Shown here one piece after another: positions 20,091-31,849 of a stretch of 64,000 nucleotides of DNA (positions are counted from its first letter, which is position 1; each line of letters begins with the position of its first letter). Under the pieces are notes generated by a model. It saw nothing but the letters and a program-made list of their open reading frames with translations. It did no database searches and had not been told where the DNA came from. Source of the stretch: Planococcus citri (lineage: Eukaryota; Arthropoda; Insecta; Hemiptera; Pseudococcidae); contig NC_088681.1 in NCBI RefSeq assembly GCF_950023065.1, positions 62,654,836 through 62,718,835 on the forward strand, written 5' to 3'. Position numbers and translations under genes: made by a program.

Positions 20091-23000
20091 CCTAAAAAAA
20101 AAAAAAAACAAAAAAAAACAAAAGGGGAGATTATCCGGAAATGGGCATCTCGAGTGAAAAAAAAAACGAATTATAATCGAAAAATAAATCCCATTGCTTG
20201 AAAACAGAAGTCAAGAAACATCCCTGTCCTTCTCTTCCACCACAAAGGGTGAAAGTAAATGTTTTCCGCCGCAAAATATTTGTAATTTTTATTTTCTTAT
20301 GGAGGAAGGAGAGGGTGGTTGAATATTCGCAAAATCACGTCTTTTTGAGATTTTTTCACTACAGTTTTTTACAAGGTTCCGTTAAATTTTTCAGAAAGAC
20401 ATGAAATTTTAACGCTCTCTATAAAGAAAAAACTCTTGTACGTAAATGATTGCAACATCATTAGCACGATATCTAAGTATGTATTCATCAGCTTATGGTA
20501 TTTCATAGATCACCGAATACAGACTCCTAGCTAATTACCCCAATTATACCGTCACTGTCAATTTTTCATTTCGTTCTTCCGTTTTTAAATAAAAATAAAT
20601 CAATTGAACAAAGCACGCACGTAATGAATAAAAAAAAAAGCACGATGAATTTTAAACGAAACAATTACTATTTCTCGGAAAAACGTAGTCACTTGGCAGA
20701 CAATTCGCATACACACCAACGCAATGAATTAAAAATGAATATAATTTCATGGAAATAATTAAATCACAGCGAATACAAAGCAAAAGGTACAAGTTGGACG
20801 GATTAAACTAATTAAAAGTTTTGATATTCAACAAAATTAGACGATCCTTTTGAGAAACAAAACTTAGCGAAAAAATTTTATTATAGTATAAATAAACTCG
20901 AGTAGGTATTCAATAAAATATCTCTCGCTTTCATGGAGTTTTGTTTTCTCGTTGACAAAAAATTACAAAGATACGTCGTCGCCGGTTCACAGAAAGGAAG
21001 ACGAAGGGGACAGTTGAGTTAGCTTTAAGTTTTCTTCAACTGGCTGTTGATTTTCACATCATTTAAAATTAAAATTAAGTAGGTTAAATGACGAATTGTG
21101 TATGCGAGATTAAATCATCACTCGTGACCCTCTCTTTTACACTTACTGTGTACTTCGAAATGAATTATTTTATTTTATTATTTCTTCGAGCTTAAGGACT
21201 TTATATTTCGAGAGTAATCGCAGTTTGAAAATTCTCATCCTGACATTTTTTTGAAAAATACAACAAACTGTCTGAAAAAACACCCTTATCTCGAGTTGGA
21301 AAAAATCAACCCCCCTCTCTTAACCTCTCCCATTTATACGAAACTATCCACGACGAAAATAGATTACGATGCGGCCAGTATTGTCAAATATCATACTGAT
21401 ACATTTTCGACCTTCGACGAGAATAAAGTTTCGGGCTACAAAAGCTAACTTCTCGTATATTCGCTATTCCGACTCCGAGTCTAAACAAGTTTAAAATTAT
21501 ATTAAGCCTTCGAGATTTACTTTAGACAGTGGCGTTTATCGTGGCTAAATTACTATGGCAGCCTTCAAAAGACAACGCAGCAATGAGCAATGGAAGGGAC
21601 GGGAGCAGAAAAAACCCCATAATCGTCGCCAACGACCGTTTGAAATTTTTATTAAAATCCTCGCTGTGACTTGTCAATTGAGAAAGGCTCGGCAACATCA
21701 TCGAGGTACATTATTTTCACCAAAACGAAGACGAAAAAAAAATCATCAGCGAGGCTGCGAGGCTTTCAGAGGTACTCGTATATCAGCCAATTTTCTCTTC
21801 GTTATTTGAAAATGGATTTCGAAAGGGAAAAAAACGAGCAACTTTGGGGTAGTTGCGACCATTGAACGTGGAAAATTATACGTCTCCGCCTCTGGAAACT
21901 CGAACAGATATGATAAAATTAGGCCTATATAATAAGCCATTATATTCGAATGAAAATGTACCTACTCGTTGAGTCGTTGAACCGTTGCTGGTTGACGTAG
22001 TATTTTTTTCTCGTCTTCTTTAATTTTGTTACCACGACAATTGGTATGTAGTTGCAACATATTCGCAGATGGTTCGAAAAGGTCAATAGTCTCCATATCA
22101 TCCAGTTCAGTCCCCCTAATCAGATTTGAATTGGAAAATTAAAAAAAAACAGAGAAGTAACTTTTTGCAATGGCTCTCTCAATGATGGAATGTATTATTA
22201 GTTTTTTTTTTTTTTAAATAAATAAAATTACTCTCATACAAATTGAATCATTTACACGATTTCCATTTTAAAAAGATCGCAAATATCGCGAGCAAGGTGG
22301 AAAGAGAGTATCGTCCACTTTCTCATCTCTGTTCTTTCAAGTTGGTCACAAACCAAGCTCCACAGATACATACAGCTTTAAGCTAAACATTTACTGCAGA
22401 ATACATCTCGATAAGCATCTCAATCGCAAAAAGTACCACACAATGTACACATCAAGTCCATAGACGACATTAAAAAAAAAAAAACGAGGAAAATTCCCAA
22501 GATTCCGTATCTTTCCATTTTGATTTCCTGTACGATAATTAAAATACATATATACTTGATTAAGAAAACACGCGGCTGCAGCATGCAAGAAGCACGAATT
22601 ACGAGGGTAAAAAAAGGGTTTGAGCAACAGAAATGAAAAAAATATCCCTCGAATGCTCCGGTTTGAAGTATCTAATGAGAAAAATTACATTTTAATTCGT
22701 TTATGTAATCTTGGGACGTGTTTCCCAAGACGAATAAAATGCGACTTTTTGCTTCTTTTACAACTTAGAATGTATCCATCGATAACACATTTACCACACA
22801 TTCAATTATGGAAAACAAAAACGTTCAACTGTAATAATATTTAATTACATTTTTAAACCTATTCGACGTTTTCTATTCAAAGCAAATGACACCCTAGAGA
22901 ACGTGTATAACCGTTTTCTCGAAGGATTGAGTGTCGCGACGTCGTAAAAATCCACTTTTCAAAATCGTTTGGGGTTGAAAAATTTGGTACGTAAAAAATT

Positions 23001-24039
23001 ACGATCATTTTTGTACGATCATTGTGCAGCGGAATTCCACCAGGGATGTGGGTGGATTTGACCTCAAGTCAAAGATTCCATAGGGTATAGTAAATTATAA
23101 TGCTGATACGAATGTTTGGAGTTCAATAAGGCAGCTGATGCCTTTATCTTACACGTGATGAAAATTTTTTTGATTTTGAATTTTTTGAAACGTAAAAATT
23201 TCTATATTTTGAGCAACAGAGTTGAGTTTTGATAAGTTGAAGCAAAATTTTTGCAAGAAAGCAACTCTTATGGCAAGATTTAGGAAAAAGTAGAATATTT
23301 TGCAAAAACACAAAAAAAATAACTCTTGTGACGAGCTTTAGGAAAACAAACAGAATTATTGAACACCTTTTGACCAAAAAAAAACAACAACAACAAAAAC
23401 AAGAATTTGAATAATTTCAGTTTTAAAAAAGTAGGATTCTCATCTTTCCTAAAGAAAGTTTTAAATCATAGATAGGTTTTTTGCTTCGACTTCGATATTT
23501 TTGAAAAAATCTGACATAATGTCAAAAAGACGATGAATTTTACACCTAAATTTTCAAAAAAAAAAATCGGTCAATTTTCTTCCAAAATTTCAAATTCCCG
23601 GCAAAATGTCAGAAATTTAGCAATGATTTTCCCCAACTATCGAGTTGATAAATACTTCGAAAAATGTTGAAAATTAGTGCCTATTTCAGCTACTTTTTGG
23701 ACAATCAAGAATCATTCACATTCTGAAAAACTCATAAGAAGCGAACCTCATAGAAAAGTTTTGACCTCACGAGATCCATTTGCAAGGATTTTATTTATGA
23801 GCGCCAAAATTTTGTGAAAACAAAAAAAAATTGTGTGATATTGACAATTTCTTCGAGCAAGAAATAAAAATGGATATCCTGAAGGAAGTATACACATTTA
23901 AGACCCTCAAATCGTGATTTTTATCCACCAAGAACCTTCATTTTTCAGTGAAAATATACTGGTAATTTTTTAAAACAAAATTGACTACCTATAATTTTAT
24001 TCATTATGTTCTAAGTTTTAACAATAAGATTTTTCAGCC
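20091..24039. other. no gene supported
   Basis: AT-rich DNA with a poly-A/AAAAC run at 20094-20125, scattered CGA words and many short ORFs without domains. One weak minus-strand exon candidate (acceptor near 21279, donor GTAAGTG near 21146) is not coding-compatible across its length. 23200-23340 holds a few units of the gcaaaa tandem family. Confidence 0.4.
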
Positions 24040-25720
24040 AAATTTGTTTTCAAGTGGAAATTAGGCATCATTTTTGGCACAAATCAAACTGTCATTGCGA
24101 CACAAAATAAACAGTAATTTTTTGGCACAACATAAACAGCCGTTTTTGACACAAACTTGACAGTCATTTTTTTGGCATGAAATAAACAGCCATCTTCAGC
24201 ACAAAATGAACCAACATTTTTTTAATACAAAATGAGCATGAAATATCATTTTTCATTTTTGGCATAAAATGATTACTCATTTTTGGCACTAACATGATAT
24301 CTTCTTTTTTGGCACTAACATGATATCTCCTTTTTGGCACCAAAATAAACTTCTTTTTTGGCATAACATGGTTACTCATGTTTGGCATCAAAATATGTAA
24401 TTACTCATTATTGGCACCAAAATATGTTATTACTCATTATTGGCACCAAAATATGTTATTACTCATTATTGGCACCAAAATATGTAAATTACTCATTTTT
24501 GGCACCAAAATGATTACTTATTTTCGGCATTAAAATAATTACTCATTTTTGGCACCAAAATGATTACTTATTTTCGGCATTAAAATAATTACTCATTCTT
24601 GGCACCCAAATGATTGGTCTTATTTTTGGCACCAAAATGATTACTTACTTTTTGGCACCGAAATGATTACTCATTTTCAGCAGCAAAATAATTACTCATT
24701 TCCGGCATCAAAATATGTCATTACTCATTTTTGGCACCCAAATGAGTAATCATTTTTGGCACCAAATAATTATTCATTTTTGGCACCAAATAATTATTCA
24801 TTTTTGGCACCAAATAATTATTCATTTTTGGCACCAAAAAATATGTCATTACTCATTTTTGGCACCCAAATGATTACTCATTCTTGGCACCCAAATGATT
24901 ACTTATTTTTGGCACCAAAATGATTACTTATTTTTGGCACCAAAATGATTACTTATTTTTGGCAGCAAAATGATTACTAATTTTCGGCATCAAAATGATT
25001 ACTCATTTTTGACACCAAAATGATTACTTACTTTTTGGCGCCAAAATAATTACTCATTCTTGGCAGTAAAATAATTACTCATTTTCGGCATCAAAATAAT
25101 TACTCATTTTGGGCATCAAAATATGTCATTACTCATTTTCGGCACCCAAATGATTACTCATTTTTGGCATCAAAATATGTCAATACTTATTTTTGGCACC
25201 CAAATGATTACTCATTTTTGGCATTAAAATGATTACTTTTTTGGCACGAAATAATTACTCATTTTTGGCACCAAATAATAGCTTATTTTTGGCACATCAT
25301 TATAATTTATTTTTGCCAGAAAATGACCACTCATTCTTTGGTACAGAATGATTACCTACCTACTCATTTTTAACACAGAATGAACATAATTTTTTGGCAC
25401 AAAATAAACAGCTATTTTTGCCACAAAATAAACTGTTATTTTCTGGCAGAAAATTGACAGTTTTTATTGCAAAAAATAAACAGTTTGGATGTTTTTGAAA
25501 CAAAAAGATCAGTCATTATCAGTACAGACCGAATCGTCATTTTATGGCACTTGAAATAAAATCTTATCTTTGGCACAAAATTAAATGTTATTTTTGGCAC
25601 AGATCGAATACCTGTATTTTTGGTACAAAATAAATGATTATTTTTGCCTTAAAACGAACATTTGGCACCACGGTCAACTGTGATTTTTGACACCAATACT
25701 CAATTCCATTTTCAGCACAA
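24040..25720. repeat. minisatellite, ~26-bp unit GGCACCAAAATGATTACTCA
   Basis: About 1.7 kb of tandem units with the core TTTTTGGCACCAAAATGA and TTACTCA. The centre (24400-25260) is the most regular. Both edges decay into 'ggcacaaaataaacag' variants. Unit lengths vary between about 22 and 35 bp. There are no unique spacers between the units, so it is not a CRISPR array. Confidence 0.9.
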
Positions 25721-26415
25721 AATGAATCGTTCTTTTGCAGATGGAGTAGACCATCCGTCATTTTTTACGAGTAATTTTTTAGAAAAAATGACTAATAATT
25801 TTCATCTTAAATGTACATAAAATACTACGATCATTTTTATGGACAAAATGAGCAGCCAATTTTGCAAACAAAATGAATCGTCATTTTTAGTCAAAAAAAT
25901 CCCTTATTTTTTAGACAAAACAGACCATCATTTCTCAGCCTTTTCCAAGTCTTTTGAGCCTCAAATAAGAGTATTCAATTCAACTCATAAGTAAATCAAA
26001 GATTTCTAAATTGAATAAAAATGTCGCATCACCTAATTTTTCCTACTCTTCTAGAGCTAAAAAAAAGTGGTGGAAATGGTGATTTTCAAAATTTCGAGAC
26101 ATTCAACTACTCTTTTTCTCCACCACACAGTCCTTTTCAAGACTCCCCAACCCACAACATTATTCAAAAATTCACTTTAATTTGTTTTCAAAAAATTCTT
26201 CTATAAGGGAAAGGTTTCCAGTTTTCAAAAAATTTTAAGGCACACAATCTCCTCGTCAAACAGATCTACTGAGGACAAAGTTATTCTCAGATATTCACTA
26301 CACACAAATTATCACCATTTGCAATGAAAAAATCTCATTTTTTAACCAAAATGAACCAAATAAGCAATCAGGGGCAAACTCAAAAACCATTTTCCACCAA
26401 ATACAAACAAGATCC
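25721..26415. other. no gene seen; eroded edge of the minisatellite
   Basis: Words such as 'cagcacaaaatgaatcg' persist to about 25930. The rest is AT-rich. Confidence 0.45.
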
Positions 26416-26643
26416 TTGGGCCAGATGGAAACACTTCAATGGATACTAATAACAGTCCATCCTTTATTTCGGTCACACGAAGAAAAACAGCTGCGAAAAC
26501 TTTCAAAGATATTATACAACTACGAAAAGTACGATTCGCAAACGCCTTATAATGAATTATTCACCAACGATTTCGAATTACAAGCAATCAATAACGCCAC
26601 GATGAAAACTATTCGTTCGCGAACGATCCATTATAGGCTCTAG
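26416..26643 (+). CDS. unidentified ORF with protein-like composition
   Basis: About 75 codons ending in TAG, with a mixed hydrophilic composition (EEKQLRKLSK, YNELFTNDFELQ) unlike the Phe/Lys/Ile-rich chance ORFs around it. The listed start is TTG; the first ATG is three codons later. An overlapping frame upstream also reads plausibly (YKQDPWARWKHF) and stops nearby, so a frameshifted or decayed coding exon is possible. No family is recognised. Confidence 0.15.
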   Translation: MGQMETLQWILITVHPLFRSHEEKQLRKLSKILYNYEKYDSQTPYNELFTNDFELQAINNATMKTIRSRTIHYRL

Positions 26644-28899
26644 CTACCTCGACGACTTTTCGGCACAATTTTCGTTTTCGCAACTTATTCTACTTTGTAC
26701 ATACACCCAAATCAAATCCCATCAAACTATCATTAATATTCCAAGTACAAAGCAAACTCTCAACCCTCACACGCGACTCAGATGTCAAATCGAACCAACG
26801 CCAACAGTTCATCGGTTGTCGGTTCATCGCACGCAACATCTTCGCCAATAAAATAATAGATACGAATTAGACGAGCCGTGAGCAGCCTCAGTATAACCCT
26901 ATACCGCAGCAGAAGTCGACTATGCAACTAATCCGACCGCATAAGATATCGCGTCTCGGAATAAATTGCCTAATCCAACACCTACTTTAAATCTTGTCAC
27001 CGCAGCAGGAGCCGAGCTGTACAACTTTGGGTTGCCAAAGAGACGTGGGATGTGTGCGGTTGATTCAGTCAGTAGTCGTAGAGAGAAGACGAGCCAAGCT
27101 ATAGAGTATCTCGTATGGAGAGAGACAACGTACAGTACAGAAACAAGGGTTCAAAGGGCGATAAAATTTTAAAGCCATCTTCTCAAATGGATATATCACG
27201 CATACGAATATGTACAGTAGAGAGCAGATTGACTAAAATCTTATAGCAGTACACTTTTACACAGAATTTATTCGTATACATCCTTTTTTTTCTTCTCTTC
27301 TTAGTACACTTACATCTTGTTCATTCAAACCCTTTCTTTTTCATTTCTTTTTCTTTTCTCCACGTCGCCATCGTACTATAAAAAATTTCCTCGCGCACGA
27401 GTCATCGACACATACAACGCCATCACTATTACAAGAGAGAAGACAGAGGGGTGGGGGGGGCTACGAAAGCTATCGTCGATAATAAATGATCCGACTTTCA
27501 TTCAGTAAAGCTCGAATCTCTCACACTATACGTACAGTAATACGTATTCCATTCGCCAAATGAAAATTACCGGCTTTCGTAACAAATAAATTTTCACGAA
27601 AATGGGAAAACGCCATTAAAACTAACTCATCCGTAGTTCTCAGCTCGTTTCGCCAATCAAATTGCCTCGCCTCTTGGCCCTTTTCCTCTCGACCTGTGTG
27701 CTCTATGCTTAACCATTCCGCAATGTGTTTTCGTACGAGTAGGTACTCGTGTATATCACATCCGTCGTAAACAATTTGGCCAGAAAACAAAAGAGTTGGC
27801 GATGAGAAGAAAATTGACGGTGAGAAATACTCGAGTATATGAGTTCACAGTTGTTTTCCAAACAAACGTGTAAATTAAATAATGTTACAGGTAGAAATTT
27901 TTTTTGAAACTTGAAAGTGTCTATAGTCAAGGGTCAATATTTCTTATTACTTTTCCATCGTGCTAAGAAAGCTGTAGCAGGTAATCACTTTGGTGGATAC
28001 AGTTGAATAAATACACTCGATGATTCTCGTAATTAACAAATAATTCAACTCCTCGAGTCAATATTCAACCCTCCCATCGAGAATTTGGATTGATGTTCGA
28101 AAATGTATTTATTTTCTGCATTACATACTGCAGTTTTACGTTAGTCTTTCTCATTCTGCAAAATCTGCAAGTAACAGATTGAGAGGACACTGGAGGGTGA
28201 ATTGAAAAAATGACCATGTAAAAAAAACCACAGATTTCGACTTCGTGTTTCTTAAAAACGGTAATTCCCAGTTCCGGAAAAAAGTCAATTTTTTGAAAGA
28301 AAGAAAAAAAACACATCGCAGAATTATACAAATTACCAACATTTTATCATTTAAACCTTAAAACGTATTCGCCAAACGAAATTTTTAAAGGAAAAATGAC
28401 GTCGTTTCGATGATTTATTCATTCTTCTTCGAGTTAACTTAGCAGACGAGTGAATTTTAACAAGCGGCTTGCGTATTTTTAACCCTTCCACATTTTTATA
28501 ATACGTAAGCATTATTTATAGCCGGGCTTTTAGCATCACAGATTACAGATACAGGTACTTTACCTACGTACACACTACCACAGAGCTTGTATGATTTTTT
28601 TTCCTCAACATACCACCTACTCTGGCTCTGCCAAGGCAAATCTAAACGTAAGTACGTTCTTTTATGTATTTTGTCTGAAATTTAAATACATAACTCATAT
28701 ATCAGTATATTTTTCAACTTTAGACATTAATTTTGTTTGAATAAATTAATTTTCGAGCAATAAAAAATTAACATTGTAGTTCTCTTTCAAAATGTACCTA
28801 ACTTATAATTAGTTTTTCTGGTTTTCTTAAATCCATATTTCTTCATGCGATGACGTTCAAGATATTATGTACGAGTACTTATACATTAACTTGCATCAG
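26644..28899. other. no gene supported
   Basis: 26750-27130 is somewhat richer in CpG. Elsewhere it is AT-rich. The minus-strand 89-codon ORF at 27521-27790 starts at TTG and shows no domain. Confidence 0.4.
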
Positions 28900-29300
28900 G
28901 ATCAGGGCCGTCGAGAGGCAATGCGGATCCGGGGAAAATATAATTTGACTCCATCACCTGGGACGAAACTATACAGAAGGTTTTTGAGTGGGTGAATGGA
29001 AGGGAGTTCAACTGAATACCAATTTTGTCAATTTTAACAAAATCAAATTTTTCACAGAAAAATTTGCAAAAAAAAGTTAAAATTGAAAGAAAATTTCTAT
29101 ATGTACAAAGTATTTTTTAATTTCTCAATTTCAATCAATTTTTTCAATAATCTGAAGGTTTTTGTTGCGCGTTTGGATTTTTTCATTTTTTCACTACCTT
29201 TTTGACTAAATTCACTACTTCTTCACTACTCTCACTAACCATTTTTAAAATCACTGCTTTTTCACTACTTTCACTGTCTGTTAGATAACCCGTATTCTAA
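28900..29300. repeat. dispersed repeat shared with 34130-34370
   Basis: Both places carry 'tttttgactaaattc...ctactttttcactactttcact.tctgttagata.cc' preceded by 'gaaatttgtacatgtaaaaagtattttt'-like sequence. Similarity extends over roughly 230 bp. There is no coding content, so it is an interspersed element of unknown class. Confidence 0.6.
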
Positions 29301-29950
29301 AAACAAGCGAGGTACAGGGGACCTGGCAAGATGGTTCCCCAAATTTGGATAAAAAAGTTCGGTGATTAATTTTTTTCAGATTAAAATTCTGTTTTGCCCT
29401 CCACAGAAATAAATACAAATCCAAAATCGTTGATAAAAATTTTTTCAAAAATTCAAAAATTTGAAAGCAAAAATTAAAAAACTTAATATGCAATTCAGAC
29501 ATCAAGTCTAGTTTTGTTTTTCTTTTCTACATCGTGGAAAAGAAAAGAAAAATAAGAAAAAAAAGTATTTGTTATCGAGAATATTTGAATTTATTTTTCA
29601 AATTTCCAATGTCCACAATTTGACAACTTTTTCATAAAATGTTTAGGTATAAAAAGTACAAACGTTCAAATCAAAAATTAAAAATTAAAAATACTCCTTC
29701 TCCTCGATTTTAATTGGGGGAACCCTAGAAATTGTTGGTTGATAAAATCGAATTTGAAATGCTAGCTTTGTTGAAGAAACTGAAAGTGATTTGGCAAGTA
29801 TAAAGCTGTCTTATGTGTAGCGTAATATGCAACACATAAGACACCTTTCTAAATAACGTGGCACACTGAAGAATTCTTTATAGCGATTTTAATAGTATTC
29901 CCCTTGGAGGGGAACCCTAAAAATGACGCTAAAGTAGGGCTTACAAACCG
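29301..29950. other. no gene seen
   Basis: AT-rich DNA with an AAAAG run at 29515-29560. Confidence 0.4.
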
Positions 29951-30440
29951 GATAGATATCACCCTCGGTTTTGGTTTTGGTTTTATGTTTTTTGAAAAAG
30001 TAAAGGTTTTGGTTTTGGTTTCAGTTTTTAAATATATCGCTCTTCACTTCCGGCTTTTGTTAAGGGTTTTGATTTCAAACTAATCGGTTTCAGTTTTTTC
30101 CTTTTTTCTCCATTTTTTAGAGGGAAGAAGGCCAAGAAGGTGATCACTTTTTCAAATACTTTGTGTATGTGACTAGAAAGCATATTTTGGCAGTGCCAAA
30201 TTTGTCAACTTTTTTAGTTTTCACCTTTATCATCAGTTTTTACTTTATTTTTACCAAAAATGCAGTAGTATTATAATTAGCCTAATTACCTGAAAAATTC
30301 CAAAACCAATTAAGTTTTCAATCAGTCAAGGTTTTGGTTTTGGACTTGAATTTGAGAAATAACACTCCCGGTTTTGGTTTTGAGTAATTTTAATCGGTTT
30401 TGGGGGGTTTGTTTCAGTTTTGGTTTTGGTTTGCAAGCAC
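29951..30440. repeat. degenerate (GGTTTT)n DNA
   Basis: Clusters of ggttttggttttggtt at 29968-30020 and 30330-30432 with diverged sequence between. The G/T versus C/A strand asymmetry is strong. No gene. Confidence 0.7.
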
Positions 30441-30741
30441 AGGGGTGCGTTCACTTTGCCTGTCGAAATCGGGTATATGTACTCGATATCATTAGGTATA
30501 CACAAAGCATTGGCAAATCAGATTTTTTGTCAAGAAACAAAAATATTGTTGGTTGTCTCTTGTTAAAAATGATATCTAGACCAATCATATTCAATTTATT
30601 CAGATAAATTTGCTTATTACTATAGCCAATTAATTTTCCAATTTCCCGAAACAAAAGAACTAATTTGTGCATCATAAAGTTTGTTTATACCTAATAAAAT
30701 CGGGTATACCCCATTTCGACAGACAAAGTGAACACACCCCT
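30441..30741. mobile_element. ~300-bp inverted-repeat MITE
   Basis: Left end AGGGGTGCGTTCACTTTG and right end CAAAGTGAACACACCCCT are inverted repeats. They extend inward with a few mismatches through the cctgtcgaaatcgggtat segment. The interior is AT-rich and non-coding. The terminal sequence resembles hAT-type ends, but I could not see a convincing flanking duplication. Confidence 0.65.
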
Positions 30742-30764
30742 CCGCTGAAGTTAATTTGGACGGT

Positions 30765-30917
30765 TATTAGACTACTTTTTGGAAAATCTGAAATTTCCAA
30801 AGTATACCCGAAAGCTCCAGAACAGCCTGAAACCACCTACAATCAGCTCAGCATATTAAAAAAGGGGTACCAAGTAAAATTAATTTCAACAACTCAATTT
30901 GGTAAAGTGTTGTGTAA
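30765..30917. mobile_element. diverged fragment of the 42012-44300 palindromic family, left piece
   Basis: The modules 'ggaaaatctgaaatttccaaagta', 'gaaagctccagaacagcctgaaa' and 'caatttggtaaa' are recognisably those of the palindromic arms but heavily mutated. A LINE fragment separates it from the continuation at 31305. Confidence 0.5.
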
Positions 30918-30924
30918 ATTTCAT

Positions 30925-31302
30925 CATCATTAACACCGCCCATGTTTTGCTTCCATACAGCAGCATTCGTCTTGCTAGCATATTGTAGATTCTTATTCGA
31001 GTTTTGGCTCCGACTTTTCTTGGAGGGATGACTCAGTTTATTACCCCACTGACTCTCGGGAATTTGTTGATCTCAAGTTGTGAGTCAACTCTCCTTCATA
31101 AGATAGCTTGCACCCCACATATTTGAAGCTTCTGACTTGTTCTACTGGCAGTCCATTTACAACAATTTTACTGCAAATTGGCTCTTTTCCCTCAAAGGCC
31201 ATCACCTTTGCTTTTGACAATGAGATTCTCATTCCTATTTATCTGCTACTTTCTGAAGGTTGTACTACATCGCTCTATGCAAGTCATCTTTGTTGTAAGT
31301 AA
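30925..31302 (-). pseudogene. LINE reverse-transcriptase fragment (C-terminal part), decayed
   Basis: The minus-strand frame 31232-31041 reads KAKVMAFEGKEP...VEQVRSFKYVGCKLSYEGE, a well-known conserved stretch of insect non-LTR RTs. The homology continues in another frame (INKFPRVSGVIN, stop, then AKTRIRIYNMLARRMLLYGSKTWAV). There is thus at least one frameshift and one stop. Upstream, an in-frame stop precedes 'MRISLSKAK'. Only the region after the RT catalytic core remains. Confidence 0.85.
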
Positions 31303-31304
31303 AT

Positions 31305-31520
31305 TTCAATTTTCAAAAATCTTCTAGGGTGCTCCGGAACTACCACTCAAAATGGTTTGAGACTGTTTCCAATTGATTTGAAGGGTCCAAAACTGGGTAC
31401 ACGCCAAATTTAAGCTTGGTGAAATTTTGATTTTCCCCCTATTTTTGGCCCAAGTTTGATTTTTTCAAAAATTCATTATAGATCAAAATCAGTCGTGAAC
31501 TTGAAAATTTGATCCACTGT
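31305..31520. mobile_element. diverged fragment of the 42012-44300 palindromic family, right piece
   Basis: Modules include 'ctccggaactaccactcaaaatggtttgagactgtttccaattgattt' and 'tttttggcccaagtttgat'. It continues the 30765-30917 piece, so the LINE fragment between them probably inserted into this copy. Confidence 0.6.
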
Positions 31521-31695
31521 TTCCAAATTCGTATTTGGAAAATCAGATCACCTTGATTCAAACCTGATGGACAAACAGCTGATTATCAAATTCCATGATT
31601 TTAGAATTTTTTTTTATTTGCCATTCAAAATAAAAGGCCGCAGGTGTAGAAGTGACTTACGTAACTTTTCTCATAAAGATAATAAAATTACTTAC
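31521..31695. other. no gene seen
   Basis: Short AT-rich linker. It would be intron downstream of the exon candidate at 31696-31751. Confidence 0.35.
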
Positions 31696-31751
31696 TGATT
31701 CTCATACGCGAGTTCATATTCTATCATTTTTGGAAGGAAATTTGTACTCAC
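31696..31751 (-). CDS. candidate 56-nt host coding exon
   Basis: On the minus strand the acceptor is preceded by a branch-point-like ctaactaat and a pyrimidine tract (TTAATTTTTCTTTGTTTCAG). The donor is CA|GTAAGTAATT. One frame is open through all 18 complete codons (…FLPKMIEYELAYEN) and the other two contain stops. It lies between repeats but matches none of those I can see. No protein family is recognised. Signal quality at both ends is the main support. Confidence 0.35.
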
Positions 31752-31849
31752 CTGAAACAAAGAAAAATTAAGGTGGATTAGTTAGTTATAGAATTATTGG
31801 TCAACCAACAGATAACAGATACATTCAATAACATGTTGAGAAAACAAAC

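Noticed and set aside
24040..25720. CRISPR-like array of short repeats
   Set aside because: No unique spacers of regular length, and the setting is a eukaryotic genome; it is a minisatellite.
27521..27790. 89-codon minus-strand ORF of fairly protein-like composition
   Set aside because: Starts at TTG, has no recognisable domain and no splice or promoter support.
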